DNA of 64,000 bases. Source: Actinomycetospora corticicola (GTDB taxonomy: Bacteria; Actinomycetota; Actinomycetes; Mycobacteriales; Pseudonocardiaceae). Made by a program: the position numbers and the translations under genes. Below the pieces are notes generated by a model that did not search any database, was not told where the DNA came from, and saw nothing but the letters and a program-made list of their open reading frames with translations. Where the stretch lies: NCBI RefSeq assembly GCF_013409505.1, contig NZ_JACCBN010000001.1:2294001-2358000 (forward strand), in the 5' to 3' direction. Every line of letters starts with the position of its first letter. Position 1 is the stretch's first letter. Positions 46,427-54,496 of this stretch are shown piece after piece.

Positions 46427-47357
46427 ACTGTCACCAGCGCAACGAAAGCGCGTTCAGAAGTTGCTGGAGTCAGGCGATCTACGAGAGGGTCTTATACTTC
46501 TCGTTGCGGAAGCATTCACCGCGGCTCGGAGCATCGCGGTGGAAGGCGAACGTCGTATCGCGCATACGCCACGGAATCTCAATGCAAGGCAATTTCAACT
46601 GGTTAGCGACGCATTTGAGAATATGGGTATGACGGACAATGTAGTCTTACAGGGTGCCCGAAGTTTGTCAAGATGGGCAGTCCGCGAGTACGCCGACATC
46701 GCGCTCCGTCTCGACTCGTACAAGTCGCTTGTGGCGCGCACTAAGCCTTTAAACGATTCTGTTGTTGCATTAATGTCTTTTGATCCCTCCGCGCTGAGGC
46801 GGGCAGACGAAGCAGTGGCGGCGGCAGGCGGCGTAGCTAGACGGGTCACGCTTGGAGATGTTGCGGAGAGCACCCGGGCCGCCGCCTCAGGCGCTCCTGC
46901 GAAGGCTGCCCTGGCTGAGATCGAATTTGTCCTTGATGCGCACCATGTTATTGAGAGCCGATGGCATAGATTCTTCGAATCCGAGTTTGAATCTCTCGGC
47001 TGGAAGACGCCCGACGATATGTTAGCAATTGCAATACCTACTGATATCCATCAGCGCGAATTGTCATCGCTGGCCAAACGTCTAGGCGTCGCAGGTGGCC
47101 CTAGTCCTTCACAGACCGCTCAGTTCAAGCAAGTGACGGAGGCCCTGCAGCGCAGGATCTTAGACTCTAAAGGGTACAACAGCCTAAGTGCTGCTGAGCG
47201 GGACACTAAGCGATACTGGGAAATCGTTCCTGGACAGACGACTGCTCGGAAGCTGGTAGAGGCACACAGAGACGTGTACGCGAAAGAAGAAGGCCTCAAA
47301 TGGCTCTCCGACATCGTGGAGCCGAAGTTGGTCGAGATTCTTAATAAGCTTCCTTGA
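46404..47357 (+). CDS. HNH-like (AHH-type) nuclease toxin domain protein
   Basis: A 317-residue protein. The N-terminal 150 residues are helical (LSPAQRKRVQKLLESGDLRE). The C-terminal part has LDAHHVIESRWHRFF, then PDDMLAIAIPTDIHQRELSS: a His-His pair followed 35 residues later by a His-Gln, the layout of HNH/ENDO VII-type toxin nucleases. ATG 46404 is used here; TTG 46419, eight bases after a GGGGG tract and overlapping the previous TGA, is an equally good start. No immunity gene is recognisable in the following 600 bases. Nuclease assignment is by motif only. Confidence 0.7.
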   Translation: MGVSPLSELSPAQRKRVQKLLESGDLREGLILLVAEAFTAARSIAVEGERRIAHTPRNLNARQFQLVSDAFENMGMTDNVVLQGARSLSRWAVREYADIALRLDSYKSLVARTKPLNDSVVALMSFDPSALRRADEAVAAAGGVARRVTLGDVAESTRAAASGAPAKAALAEIEFVLDAHHVIESRWHRFFESEFESLGWKTPDDMLAIAIPTDIHQRELSSLAKRLGVAGGPSPSQTAQFKQVTEALQRRILDSKGYNSLSAAERDTKRYWEIVPGQTTARKLVEAHRDVYAKEEGLKWLSDIVEPKLVEILNKLP

Positions 47358-47977
47358 GTAGACTTGCCTCTCAGCGGTTGTTCGTCGCTCGGAGGCAACA
47401 AGACGGGCCAGTACTGCTCCTATTACATCGACGCACAGGCAGTCCAAGCAGGGGCGTTTCCCGCACCACCGCTCCGTAGGGCACGTCGCCGCAACCTGGA
47501 AGGACACCAGCGCTCGCCCTCGGACTCCGAAATGTCGTCAGTTAGCGCATCAGGTTTCTATTCCACTGCGGAGCACTCGCGTTGTCGTTGCGGAAGGACA
47601 ACTCAGGCAGCAGATCGACGGACTCAGCCGACTTCGCGCGTTATGTCAGCGGTCCGAGGCCTAGTCGTGTGGTACGCAGCGCTCAGCACGCCTTGCCGTG
47701 TCCAAGCACACCACCGCCTGCAGCCGTGGCCGCAATCCACCAACCGGGTCGGGCACCTTCCAACAGCAAGTCGCCGATGCGCCCGAGACCCGGCTTTCAC
47801 CGCTCGACGACCGGGGCTGAGCACTCGGAGCCAGCCAACTCCGGACACGTCGAGTCTCGGCCTCGTCGATGGAGCGGTCTGAATCGGCTGGGCGGGCGCA
47901 GAGGGAGGCGGGTACCCGACGGATCTGATCAGCGTCGGTAACGCACCTCCAACCTTGAGCGACCTCAGCCTCGGGCG
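47358..47977. other. Spacer without a supportable gene
   Basis: About 620 bases after the nuclease ORF. ORFs on both strands are rich in Arg, Pro, Ser and Thr, lack ribosome-binding sites and show no motif. An immunity gene would be expected here if the nuclease is a toxin, but none is apparent. The GC content rises again from about 47600. Confidence 0.4.
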
Positions 47978-49783
47978 ATGCCGACGGGGAGGCAGGTAGC
48001 AGTGGTGGTCTTGAGCGCTCAGGTGTGCGCCGAACGATCTTGCGAGAGGCCGGCAGCCTTCAAGACTCGCTCGAAGCCTGCGTGGTGCGACGACCACATC
48101 ACAGCGATCCTTCGGAAAGGTCGGCTCGAGCCGCTCTCGCCCTTTACAGGTCCTGCGAAGTGGCGCCTGACCCGCTGCCTTGACTGCGGATGCGAGGCCC
48201 ACTATCGCCTTGAATACACACTTGACAAAAATAAGACCGCTGAGGCCACTTGCCGCGCCTGCTTCTGGCGATCGTGGGCGGAAGGTGTTCGCCAGAGTCA
48301 AGCTGGCTACGTACAGCCTAAAGCGGTCTCAGTAAATGAGGCACGAGAGAAGGCAAACTCCAACGGTTACGACTACCTCGGCCCTTTGACGACGCCGTCC
48401 TTGACTGACGACCCGCATCACGTCCGCTGCCAGCACTGCGGCCGCGTCAGCGCCCAGCGCCTCGGCGACATCGGGTGGGGCTGCCAGTGCCAGGTCAACC
48501 CGCGCCGGGAGCCAGCCGCAAAGAAGGAGACCGACCGACCAAAGAACCGTAATCTGTTCAAGGACTCGGGACTAGACAGCGTGCAGTGGTGGGACCACTC
48601 AAGAAACAGCGTCGAGGCATGGAAAACTCTGACGGCCAGGGCCCGCAGCAAGACCTACTGGAAATGCCCGACGTGCAGCGCTGGGTTCGCCGCCGCCATC
48701 GAAGACATGGCGCCGACACCACGGTGCCCGCACTGCGCGAGCCGCGAGCTTCGTAAACGCGAAGAGCTCTTCAACCGACTCGGCGATACGCCTGTCTCCG
48801 CCATCCCGGAGCTGCTAGAGGCGTGGGCCGACGAGGCCGACCCGTCGACAGTGCCGGTAGCGGGCAGCTGGAAGTCGAGACGATTCGCGTGCCCCAAGGG
48901 CCATCATCCTCGTGTCTCACCCTCGAGTTTCCTCCTCTCGGGCTGCCCAAGCTGCCATGGAGCCGCTACCCTCGAGGAACGGCTGTCCGAGGTCGAGGTG
49001 AACCCCAAAGCCTTCGCAATGAATGCGGAGCTGTTTGAACAGTGGCACCCCACCGCCAACCCCAAGCTCGACCCTCGCCGCCTATCCCCGAACTCACGGC
49101 GCCAGGTGTGGTGGCGCGAGGCGAGCTGCGGGCACGAATGGCGAGCCAGCCCAGCCGACCGGGAAAAGCGCCAACGACTACGATGCCCTGAGTGCCGAAC
49201 CATCCTCGACTCACTCGCCTACCACTTCCCCCAACTGGTGGCTCAGTGGTCAAAGAGCAACCCCCTCAGCGCTTGGCAAGTTCGCCCCGCAGCGTCCTTG
49301 CCCTTTGTGCCAGAGTGGGTTTGCGCTGACCATCCCACGCACGTGTGGACCGCTTCATTGGCGGCTCGAACTAGCGGTACGGGTTGCCCCTCGTGTCGAG
49401 GCTTCGGCAAGTCCGCCATCGAGCTTCTTCACCTCAAGGCCGCCCAGGAACTGTTCGGCGATGCTGCCTCCGGGTTGCCATGGCGGAATACGGCTTTCAC
49501 GGCCCGTAGTGTCTGGTACCCCGACATCACCGTCACGCTCACCGGCGGTAGATCGCTCGTGATCGAGTACGACGGAGCCTACTGGCATGGCGAGAAGTAC
49601 GAAATCGACACGGCGAAGACTAAAGACTTACTGGCTACTGGCGCCCTCGTCGTTCGTCTCCGCGAGCACCCCTTACCTGCCCTCGCCATCAGCAGCGAAC
49701 GCTATCTTGAGCTCGTCACTTACTCCAGCGCACCAGAACCCGATAGCAATTTGTCACGGATAGCCCAATGGCTGAGAACCTGA
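47978..49783 (+). CDS. Multi-zinc-ribbon protein with C-terminal PD-(D/E)XK nuclease domain
   Basis: A 601-residue protein. It has at least five Cys-pair modules: RCLDCG/CRACF, RCQHCG, WKCPTC/RCPHC, FACPKGHH/GCPSCHG, ASCGHEW/RCPEC and CADHPTHVW/GCPSC. Several match the Trp-x-C...H-x-W zinc-ribbon repeat PF14311. The C-terminus FGKSAIELLHLKAAQELFG followed by WYPDITVTL, LVIEYDGAYWHGE and ALVVRLRE fits a Vsr/DUF559-like nuclease with Asp and Glu-x-Asp active-site residues. Such proteins occur in variable islands and may be defence nucleases. Start ATG 47978; a GTG inside the first 20 codons is possible. Confidence 0.8.
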   Translation: MPTGRQVAVVVLSAQVCAERSCERPAAFKTRSKPAWCDDHITAILRKGRLEPLSPFTGPAKWRLTRCLDCGCEAHYRLEYTLDKNKTAEATCRACFWRSWAEGVRQSQAGYVQPKAVSVNEAREKANSNGYDYLGPLTTPSLTDDPHHVRCQHCGRVSAQRLGDIGWGCQCQVNPRREPAAKKETDRPKNRNLFKDSGLDSVQWWDHSRNSVEAWKTLTARARSKTYWKCPTCSAGFAAAIEDMAPTPRCPHCASRELRKREELFNRLGDTPVSAIPELLEAWADEADPSTVPVAGSWKSRRFACPKGHHPRVSPSSFLLSGCPSCHGAATLEERLSEVEVNPKAFAMNAELFEQWHPTANPKLDPRRLSPNSRRQVWWREASCGHEWRASPADREKRQRLRCPECRTILDSLAYHFPQLVAQWSKSNPLSAWQVRPAASLPFVPEWVCADHPTHVWTASLAARTSGTGCPSCRGFGKSAIELLHLKAAQELFGDAASGLPWRNTAFTARSVWYPDITVTLTGGRSLVIEYDGAYWHGEKYEIDTAKTKDLLATGALVVRLREHPLPALAISSERYLELVTYSSAPEPDSNLSRIAQWLRT

Positions 49784-50166
49784 AGCGGCGAGACTCGCGA
49801 GAGGCAGCGACTGTTCGCCCCACAGCACGCGCTGAGCCGCCCCGCGTCCTACAGAAGTTCGTCAGACCGGCTGTTAATCTTCCGCACGAAAGTTGAAGTG
49901 TCCGCCCCGTTTGCCTGAGAGGCCGGGGGCAGCCAGCGATAAGATGGAGTTCGAGAACGCCGCGAGGCGACTTCGGCCGCACCCGAGCAGGAACGTCGCC
50001 GCAGGCGCAGCACGCCAAGGGCGGATGGCAGGAAGGGGACGCTGCGGCGAAGCACTGCGCCCGCCTACGGGCGGCTGGCGGCAGGTTCTGCGTGCAGCGA
50101 AGGGCGCTTGGTCTCTGTGCGCCACGGGCGATGTAACAAGACGTGTCGGCCGCCCGATAGCTCAGC
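49784..50166. other. Spacer without a supportable gene
   Basis: About 380 bases, more GC-rich than the flanking genes. Overlapping ORFs in several frames look like shadows. GATAGCTCAG at 50155-50164 resembles a tRNA D-arm, but no anticodon or T arm follows. Confidence 0.4.
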
Positions 50167-51222
50167 GTGTCCGTCGAGTCGTCAAGTAACGAGAGCGACG
50201 TGTACGTCGATGTCGACGATGTACAAGGTGCCCGCCTCCGTGAGTATCTATATGCCGATGTCGATCGCACCCAGTCGCTTCTCGCGCAGTTGCTCGGTTC
50301 CGTTCCGAGTTCCGAGTCTGGCACAACGACTCGGAGCAGGAAGCTGGGCGCCGGTCTGCGGGGTTATGCAGCCTATGACAGCGAGCGCAAGACTGAACAA
50401 AAAGAGGAGCGAACTCGACTCGACGCTCTCTTCCCGGAACTTGAGGACCTCCTCGAAGCCTCAGGCTGGTTGACTGACATCTCCGATATACTTGCCGACA
50501 CCAAATCGACCGACTACGGCGCCGTTCTTAAAGCCGTCCAGCCCGGTTCAATCGTGCGTCTCAGGGCACCTGGTTTGCTTTTCGATGCATCTTATGTAGC
50601 AAAGGTGATGGCGGGCAGTTCGGTTGCCATTAAGGGCGCACACGAGGTTTCTCCTCAGGGACCCGACGCATCCGACAATCTCTCCTTCAACTCTGCCGGA
50701 GGAAAAGGCAAAGCTGGAAGCGGTAGCAAGGGCAAGAGTCAGCCCGCCGAAGGCTCCCTAGAGGCGCAGATCGAGCATTTCGACGCATCCCTCTTGGGGG
50801 GCTTCTCCCCAGAGATGATGCGCGGCTTAGTTCGAACGTCTCGCGGCTTGTTCCCGGACGGCCTGTACATGCTGGTCGAGGCGACAGGGGCCGCTAAGTG
50901 GACAGCAACTGTCCGTCTGCAACGAGACAGACGCTATCTCGATGCTGAGCCGGAAGTCTTGTTCTCGCGCTACGGGACGACTCCTCAAAACTGGGTAATT
51001 GTTGGCACCCTTGGCCACTTCTCCAACATGACCGGCTTGGCAGGCTTCAGCCCAGTCAGCAACCTCACCACGACTACTGGAATCAATCGTCCAGCGTTTG
51101 TCAAATTCTTGAACGACTTTCTCGCAGCTCTAGGCGGGAGCGGGATGGCCGACACGCCGCCCTTTCCTGGCTTCTCTCTTGTCCCCTTCGGGATCTACCG
51201 CGAAATTCCGAAGCCATCATAA
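50167..51222 (+). CDS. DUF6414-like protein
   Basis: A 351-residue soluble protein. Near residue 20, ARLREYLYADVDRTQSLLAQ resembles the REYLYxDxxRxxSLLAQL start of DUF6414 proteins, which I recall from defence or mobile contexts; this is unverified. A Lys-rich flexible stretch at about 178-200 (GGKGKAGSGSKGKSQPAEG) separates two alpha/beta parts. The second contains LYMLVEATGAAKWTATVRLQ and VIVGTLGHFSNMTGLAGF. The GTG at 50167 has no clear ribosome-binding site. It is the last intact gene before the recombinase. Confidence 0.68.
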   Translation: MSVESSSNESDVYVDVDDVQGARLREYLYADVDRTQSLLAQLLGSVPSSESGTTTRSRKLGAGLRGYAAYDSERKTEQKEERTRLDALFPELEDLLEASGWLTDISDILADTKSTDYGAVLKAVQPGSIVRLRAPGLLFDASYVAKVMAGSSVAIKGAHEVSPQGPDASDNLSFNSAGGKGKAGSGSKGKSQPAEGSLEAQIEHFDASLLGGFSPEMMRGLVRTSRGLFPDGLYMLVEATGAAKWTATVRLQRDRRYLDAEPEVLFSRYGTTPQNWVIVGTLGHFSNMTGLAGFSPVSNLTTTTGINRPAFVKFLNDFLAALGGSGMADTPPFPGFSLVPFGIYREIPKPS

Positions 51223-51389
51223 GTATGGGCCATATCGGACAGTTAGTCGATCCTCGCTAGAATGGATCACTGTAGGCGCCGCGGTAACCGGGCTTATCAC
51301 GACAGCCGGGACCACTTTCGGTCCCGCTTACGTCACAGGATGGGGCTCGACGAGCGCCCACAGCACAAGGCCACTGGCCCGCGATCATC

Positions 51390-52615
51390 CTACTGAGCAG
51401 CACGGATGCCGATGTTGGACCACCACGGCCGGCGTGACCCTCGTCCACTGGGTTCAGGAGTCAGGGTGAGCCAGTGGGTGGGGTTGGTGGGGTCGAAGGT
51501 GCGGGCGGCGTCGATGTAGGGGTCCATGGAGGCGCGGGAGTGCCAGCGGCCGTGGCGTTGGACGTCGCGTTCGGGGACGCCGGCGGCGATGGCTTCGGTG
51601 GCGAACCCGCGCCGCAGGCTGTGTCCGCCCCACAGGTCGGCGTCCTCGAGCCCGGCCGCGGCGGCGCGGCGCTTGATGATCTCTGCGATCGAGTTGCGGT
51701 GCAGTCCACCGGCGCGGGGGCGGCGGCCGTAGCGGTCGATGCCGCGCCACGCGGGTCCGTCGAGGATGCCGTGGGAGCCGAGCAGGTCGCGCCAGCGGGT
51801 CCAGGCGGCACTGGCGTCGAGCAGCGTCGATTCGTCGCTCCCCTCCCCCACCACTAATTCCGGGGAGGGCGCGGCGATGCCGATCGTCGTGCCCGCGCCG
51901 TGCTGGTCGGTCTTGGAGCGGGACAGGTGCACGGAGAGGCCCTGGTCGGAGGGGTGCAGGTCGGCCATCTGCAGGCGGGCGAGGTCGTCGGTGCGCAGCG
52001 CCGCCTTCCACCCGACCAGCAGCAGCGCGTGGTCGCGGGCGTCCGCGAGCACCTCCTCGGGCTTCAGCAGCCGCAGCAGTTCGACCAGCGGCTCTCGGCG
52101 GGCGGCGGCGCGGCGGCGGGTGGGGGCGACACCGGGGTGGCGGCGGATGCCGGTGATGGTGCGCCGGACCGCTTCGGCCTGGACGGGGTTGTCGAGCTGC
52201 GCGGTCTGGTGGACCACCGAGATCGCCGCGAGGTAGCCGGACAACGTGCCTGGTCGCAGGCCTTTCCGCTCGCACACCTGCCCGGCGATCACCGAACTCG
52301 ACGGGTCGGCCGGGGTGGCCGGGCGCCAGACCGAGGCGAGGTCGGCGAGGAACCGGGCCACGGTCAGCGGACCCGCCGGCAGCGCCCGCTCCCCCACCGC
52401 CGCGCACCAGGTCTCGAAGCGGCGCCACTGCCGCTCGTAGGCCGACCAGGTGTTCGCCGCCCGGGCGCCGCGCGCGTAGGACTCGGCGCGGACGGTGATT
52501 CAGTTCCCGCAGTCGGCTGCACTGATCCTCGAAGTCGGCTGCACCCGCGGTGAGACTCGTGGCTCGATCCTGGCAGCAGCGGCGGGGCTGCCGCTGTCTC
52601 GGGCGTAGCGGTCAT
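51390..52615 (-). pseudogene. Tyrosine recombinase/integrase gene with two apparent single-base insertions
   Basis: From GTG 52397 an ORF of 335 codons keeps the whole catalytic domain: Arg135 (ALRTDDLARL), Lys162, His259 and Arg262 (GGHSLRRGF), His282 and His286 (HGRWH) and nucleophile Tyr294. The N-terminal core-binding domain continues upstream in frame (NTWSAYERQWRRFETWCAA) to a TGA at 52500-52502. It then continues in two other frames (AADFEDQCSRLREL; MTATPETAAAPPLLP) to an ATG at 52615. Removing one base near 52501 and one near 52571 gives a 407-residue integrase. Decay or sequencing error are both possible. Confidence 0.8.
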
Positions 52616-52697
52616 TTTCTTGACTGTTGCATCTCTGGCCTACCGCTCCGTCTCGCGTTCGACCGGTGAGCGGCCGCTCTGATGACCTCCATCGCGT

Positions 52698-53225
52698 TCA
52701 TGGTCGCGGTAGTTCCGCACCAGAGCGTTCTACGTTGATCGAGACCTGACGGGTGCCTGCGCGGCGGCGGGCCTGGCGGGCGATGACGCCGGCGGCGGTG
52801 GCGATCACGATGACGTCGAAGAGCAGTTGGGCGATGACGACGGCCCGGGCCATCTGGCCGACCGGGTGGATGTCGCCGAACCCGACTGTGGTCAGGGTGG
52901 ACAGCGCGAAGTAGAGGGCGTCGGTGCGGGTGGCGAGCCCGTCGAACTGGCCCTGCTGGGTGGTCGCGACGAGGTAGTCGGCGGCCGCGGCGAACAGGAC
53001 ACCGGCGACCACGGCGACGAGGAGTCCCTCGACGCCGCGGCCGCTCGTGGTGTCGTCGCTGTGCCGCGCGACGCGCCGGGCGATGGCCCGGCCCAGTACG
53101 ACGAACCCGACCAGGACGACGGCGAGCCGGACCCACAGCATGGGGTCAGCGCGGTCCCCGCCGAGCGGGACGACGTAGTAGAGCACCACGAGAACGGTGA
53201 TGTCGCGGAGCGCGCGCCACGTCAT
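52698..53225 (-). CDS. Two-helix potassium channel family protein
   Basis: A 175-residue membrane protein. Helices near the N-terminus (ITVLVVLYYVVPLG; LWVRLAVVLVGFVVLGRAI) precede a channel unit: VEGLLVAVVAGVLFAAAADY, pore loop TDALYFALSTLTTVGFGDIH with the TVGFGD selectivity filter, and inner helix MARAVVIAQLLFDVIVIATA. That is an Ion_trans_2 pore. The C-terminus is short with no RCK domain, so gating is unclear. Start ATG 53225, 29 bases after hdeD's stop, suggesting one transcript with it. Confidence 0.9.
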   Translation of the reverse strand: MTWRALRDITVLVVLYYVVPLGGDRADPMLWVRLAVVLVGFVVLGRAIARRVARHSDDTTSGRGVEGLLVAVVAGVLFAAAADYLVATTQQGQFDGLATRTDALYFALSTLTTVGFGDIHPVGQMARAVVIAQLLFDVIVIATAAGVIARQARRRAGTRQVSINVERSGAELPRP

Positions 53226-53254
53226 CCCGATCGCTCCCGGACCGGCGGGCGAGG

Positions 53255-53890
53255 TCAGGCTGTGTGTGCCGCGGTGGGCCGCGCGGTCGGCGCGGGCGCG
53301 GCGCTCGCGGGAGCGGTGGCCTTCTCGCGGGTGAACCCGCTGATGATCGCGACGATGCCGTGGGCGACGAGAAGGATGCCCAGGACCCAGGCCAGGCTGA
53401 CAGCGCTCGTCACGGGCGCGGACAGCACGATGATGCCGCCGATCACGCCGATGAGGCCGGCGACGATCGCCCACCCCCGGCCCTTCTCGCCACGCCCGGA
53501 GATGCCGGTGACGATCTCCACGATCCCGTTCGCCAGCCAGAAGGCGCCGAGGACCAGGGTCAGGACGACGATCGTCTGCAGGGGCGAGCGCAGGCAGATC
53601 ACGCCGACGATCACCGACAGGATGCCGACGACGATGGCGAGGACCTTCGTGCCGGTCGATGCGTCGGGGACGGCGAAGGCCGCGACGATGCGGAAGACTC
53701 CGAGCACGAACAGCTGCACGGAGAACACCACGGCCAGGGTCAGCAGGGTCGCCCCGGGCCAGGACAGGGCGGCGAGGCCGGCGATCAGGCTCAGCACGCC
53801 GTAGGCGATCGTCCACCACTTCGATGCACCGATCGAAGCGACGCGGTCAGTGATGTCGACGCTCTTGGCGGTCGCTCCGGACTCGCTCAT
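53255..53890 (-). CDS. hdeD: HdeD-like DUF308 membrane protein
   Basis: A 211-residue protein with six hydrophobic helices in three pairs (WTIAYGVLSLIAGLAALSWPGAT, LLTLAVVFSVQLFVLGVFRI, VVGILSVIVGVICLRSP, VLGAFWLANGIVEIVTGI, AGLIGVIGGIIVLSAPVTS, VLGILLVAHGIVAIISGF). The repeated G..S/A..GxxxL.WP pattern is the HdeD/DUF308 signature, linked to acid resistance in enterics. The C-terminus is Ala/Pro-rich. The 17-bp dyad at 53949-53965 lies 59 bases before the ATG, with a GATATC-type -10 candidate between them, so it is probably activated from there. Confidence 0.9.
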   Translation of the reverse strand: MSESGATAKSVDITDRVASIGASKWWTIAYGVLSLIAGLAALSWPGATLLTLAVVFSVQLFVLGVFRIVAAFAVPDASTGTKVLAIVVGILSVIVGVICLRSPLQTIVVLTLVLGAFWLANGIVEIVTGISGRGEKGRGWAIVAGLIGVIGGIIVLSAPVTSAVSLAWVLGILLVAHGIVAIISGFTREKATAPASAAPAPTARPTAAHTA

Positions 53891-53948
53891 GGCTGCACTC
53901 CTTGGATTCGGGTTCTCGATATCGTCGAGTCGAGCGGGTCGTCATGCC

Positions 53949-53965
53949 TCATCCGCAACGGATGA
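53949..53965. promoter_or_regulatory. TCATCCG-N3-CGGATGA dyad, copy 1 (hdeD)
   Basis: Perfect 7-base inverted arms with CAA between. The centre lies about 67 bases upstream of the hdeD start and roughly 45 bases upstream of a plausible transcription start after CGATATCG at 53917-53924. That spacing suits an activator touching the -35 region. Confidence 0.72.
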
Positions 53966-53976
53966 CCTCCCCGAGT

Positions 53977-54168
53977 TCAGTCGGGCAGCCGGTGCATGTC
54001 GGTCATGTCGAGTCCGAGCAGGCGGAACCGGGTGAGCAGGCCGTGGAGCTGGGCTGCGTCCTCGACCCGGCCGAACAGCGTCGTCGAGGAAGAGGTCCGG
54101 GTGAGGTGCGGGAATTCGGCGACGACGTCGTCGGGCACCTGGTCGGTGAACGTGAACTCGTAGCGCAC
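53977..54168 (-). CDS. Small conserved-type protein, copy 2 of a paralogous pair
   Basis: A 63-residue protein, MRYEFTFTDQVPDD through LGLDMTDMHRLPD. It shares start (MRYEF), middle (TLFGRVEDAAQLHGLLTRF) and end (LGL..D.HRLPD) with the 66-residue protein encoded directly upstream. The predicted fold is strand-helix-strand-helix, possibly ACT-like. It is 14 bases downstream of its paralogue, so both share the promoter with the dyad at 54443. Function unknown. Confidence 0.78.
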   Translation of the reverse strand: MRYEFTFTDQVPDDVVAEFPHLTRTSSSTTLFGRVEDAAQLHGLLTRFRLLGLDMTDMHRLPD

Positions 54169-54182
54169 GGGCCCTCCTGGGA

Positions 54183-54383
54183 TCAGTCCGGGAGGCGGTG
54201 GACGTCGACCAGCTCGAGGCCGAGATCGCCGAAGCGAGCGACGATGGCCCTGAGGTGGGCGGGATCGCGGACGTTTCCGAACAGACGCGTCCGGGCCGCT
54301 GGGCTCTCGACGCGGTCGAGCTCGGGGAACGCGGCGACGGCGGTGTCCGACAACCGCGACGCGACCGAGAACTCGTAGCGCAT
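54183..54383 (-). CDS. Small conserved-type protein, copy 1 of a paralogous pair
   Basis: A 66-residue protein, MRYEFSVASRLSDTAV ending LGLELVDVHRLPD, with TRLFGNVRDPAHLRAIVARF in the middle. It is clearly homologous to the next gene. ATG 54383 has GGAG upstream, and the 17-bp dyad at 54443-54459 begins 60 bases before it, the same distance as for hdeD. It could act as a small regulatory or dimerising protein in the stress block. Confidence 0.8.
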   Translation of the reverse strand: MRYEFSVASRLSDTAVAAFPELDRVESPAARTRLFGNVRDPAHLRAIVARFGDLGLELVDVHRLPD

Positions 54384-54442
54384 GCTCGCTCCATTCTCTC
54401 CACCAGAGACACCGACCGTGACAGGCCTGGGACGGATGCGCG

Positions 54443-54459
54443 TCGTCCGCTTCGGATGA
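54443..54459. promoter_or_regulatory. TCGTCCG-N3-CGGATGA dyad, copy 2 (small-protein pair)
   Basis: One mismatch to the hdeD copy. It lies 60 bases upstream of the ATG at 54383. Confidence 0.65.
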
Positions 54460-54496
54460 CCGTTGCGCCGACTTGCGCGACGCGGGTCGAGCAGCC

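Noticed and set aside
47624-48301. 225-codon minus-strand ORF before the zinc-ribbon gene
   Set aside because: Arg/Pro/Ser-rich, antisense to the start of the zinc-ribbon gene, with no ribosome-binding site or domain.
50155-50230. tRNA-like start GCCCGATAGCTCAG
   Set aside because: No anticodon arm, no GGTTCRA T-loop and no pairing 3' end. The sequence runs into the GTG of the DUF6414-like gene.
52508-52546. Direct repeat of AGTCGGCTGCA as a possible attachment site
   Set aside because: It lies inside the reconstructed integrase reading frame (AADFEDQCSRL) and is explained by coding sequence.
52572-52592. GGCAGC/GCTGCC hairpin as a terminator
   Set aside because: Also inside the reconstructed integrase coding region, with no T-tract.
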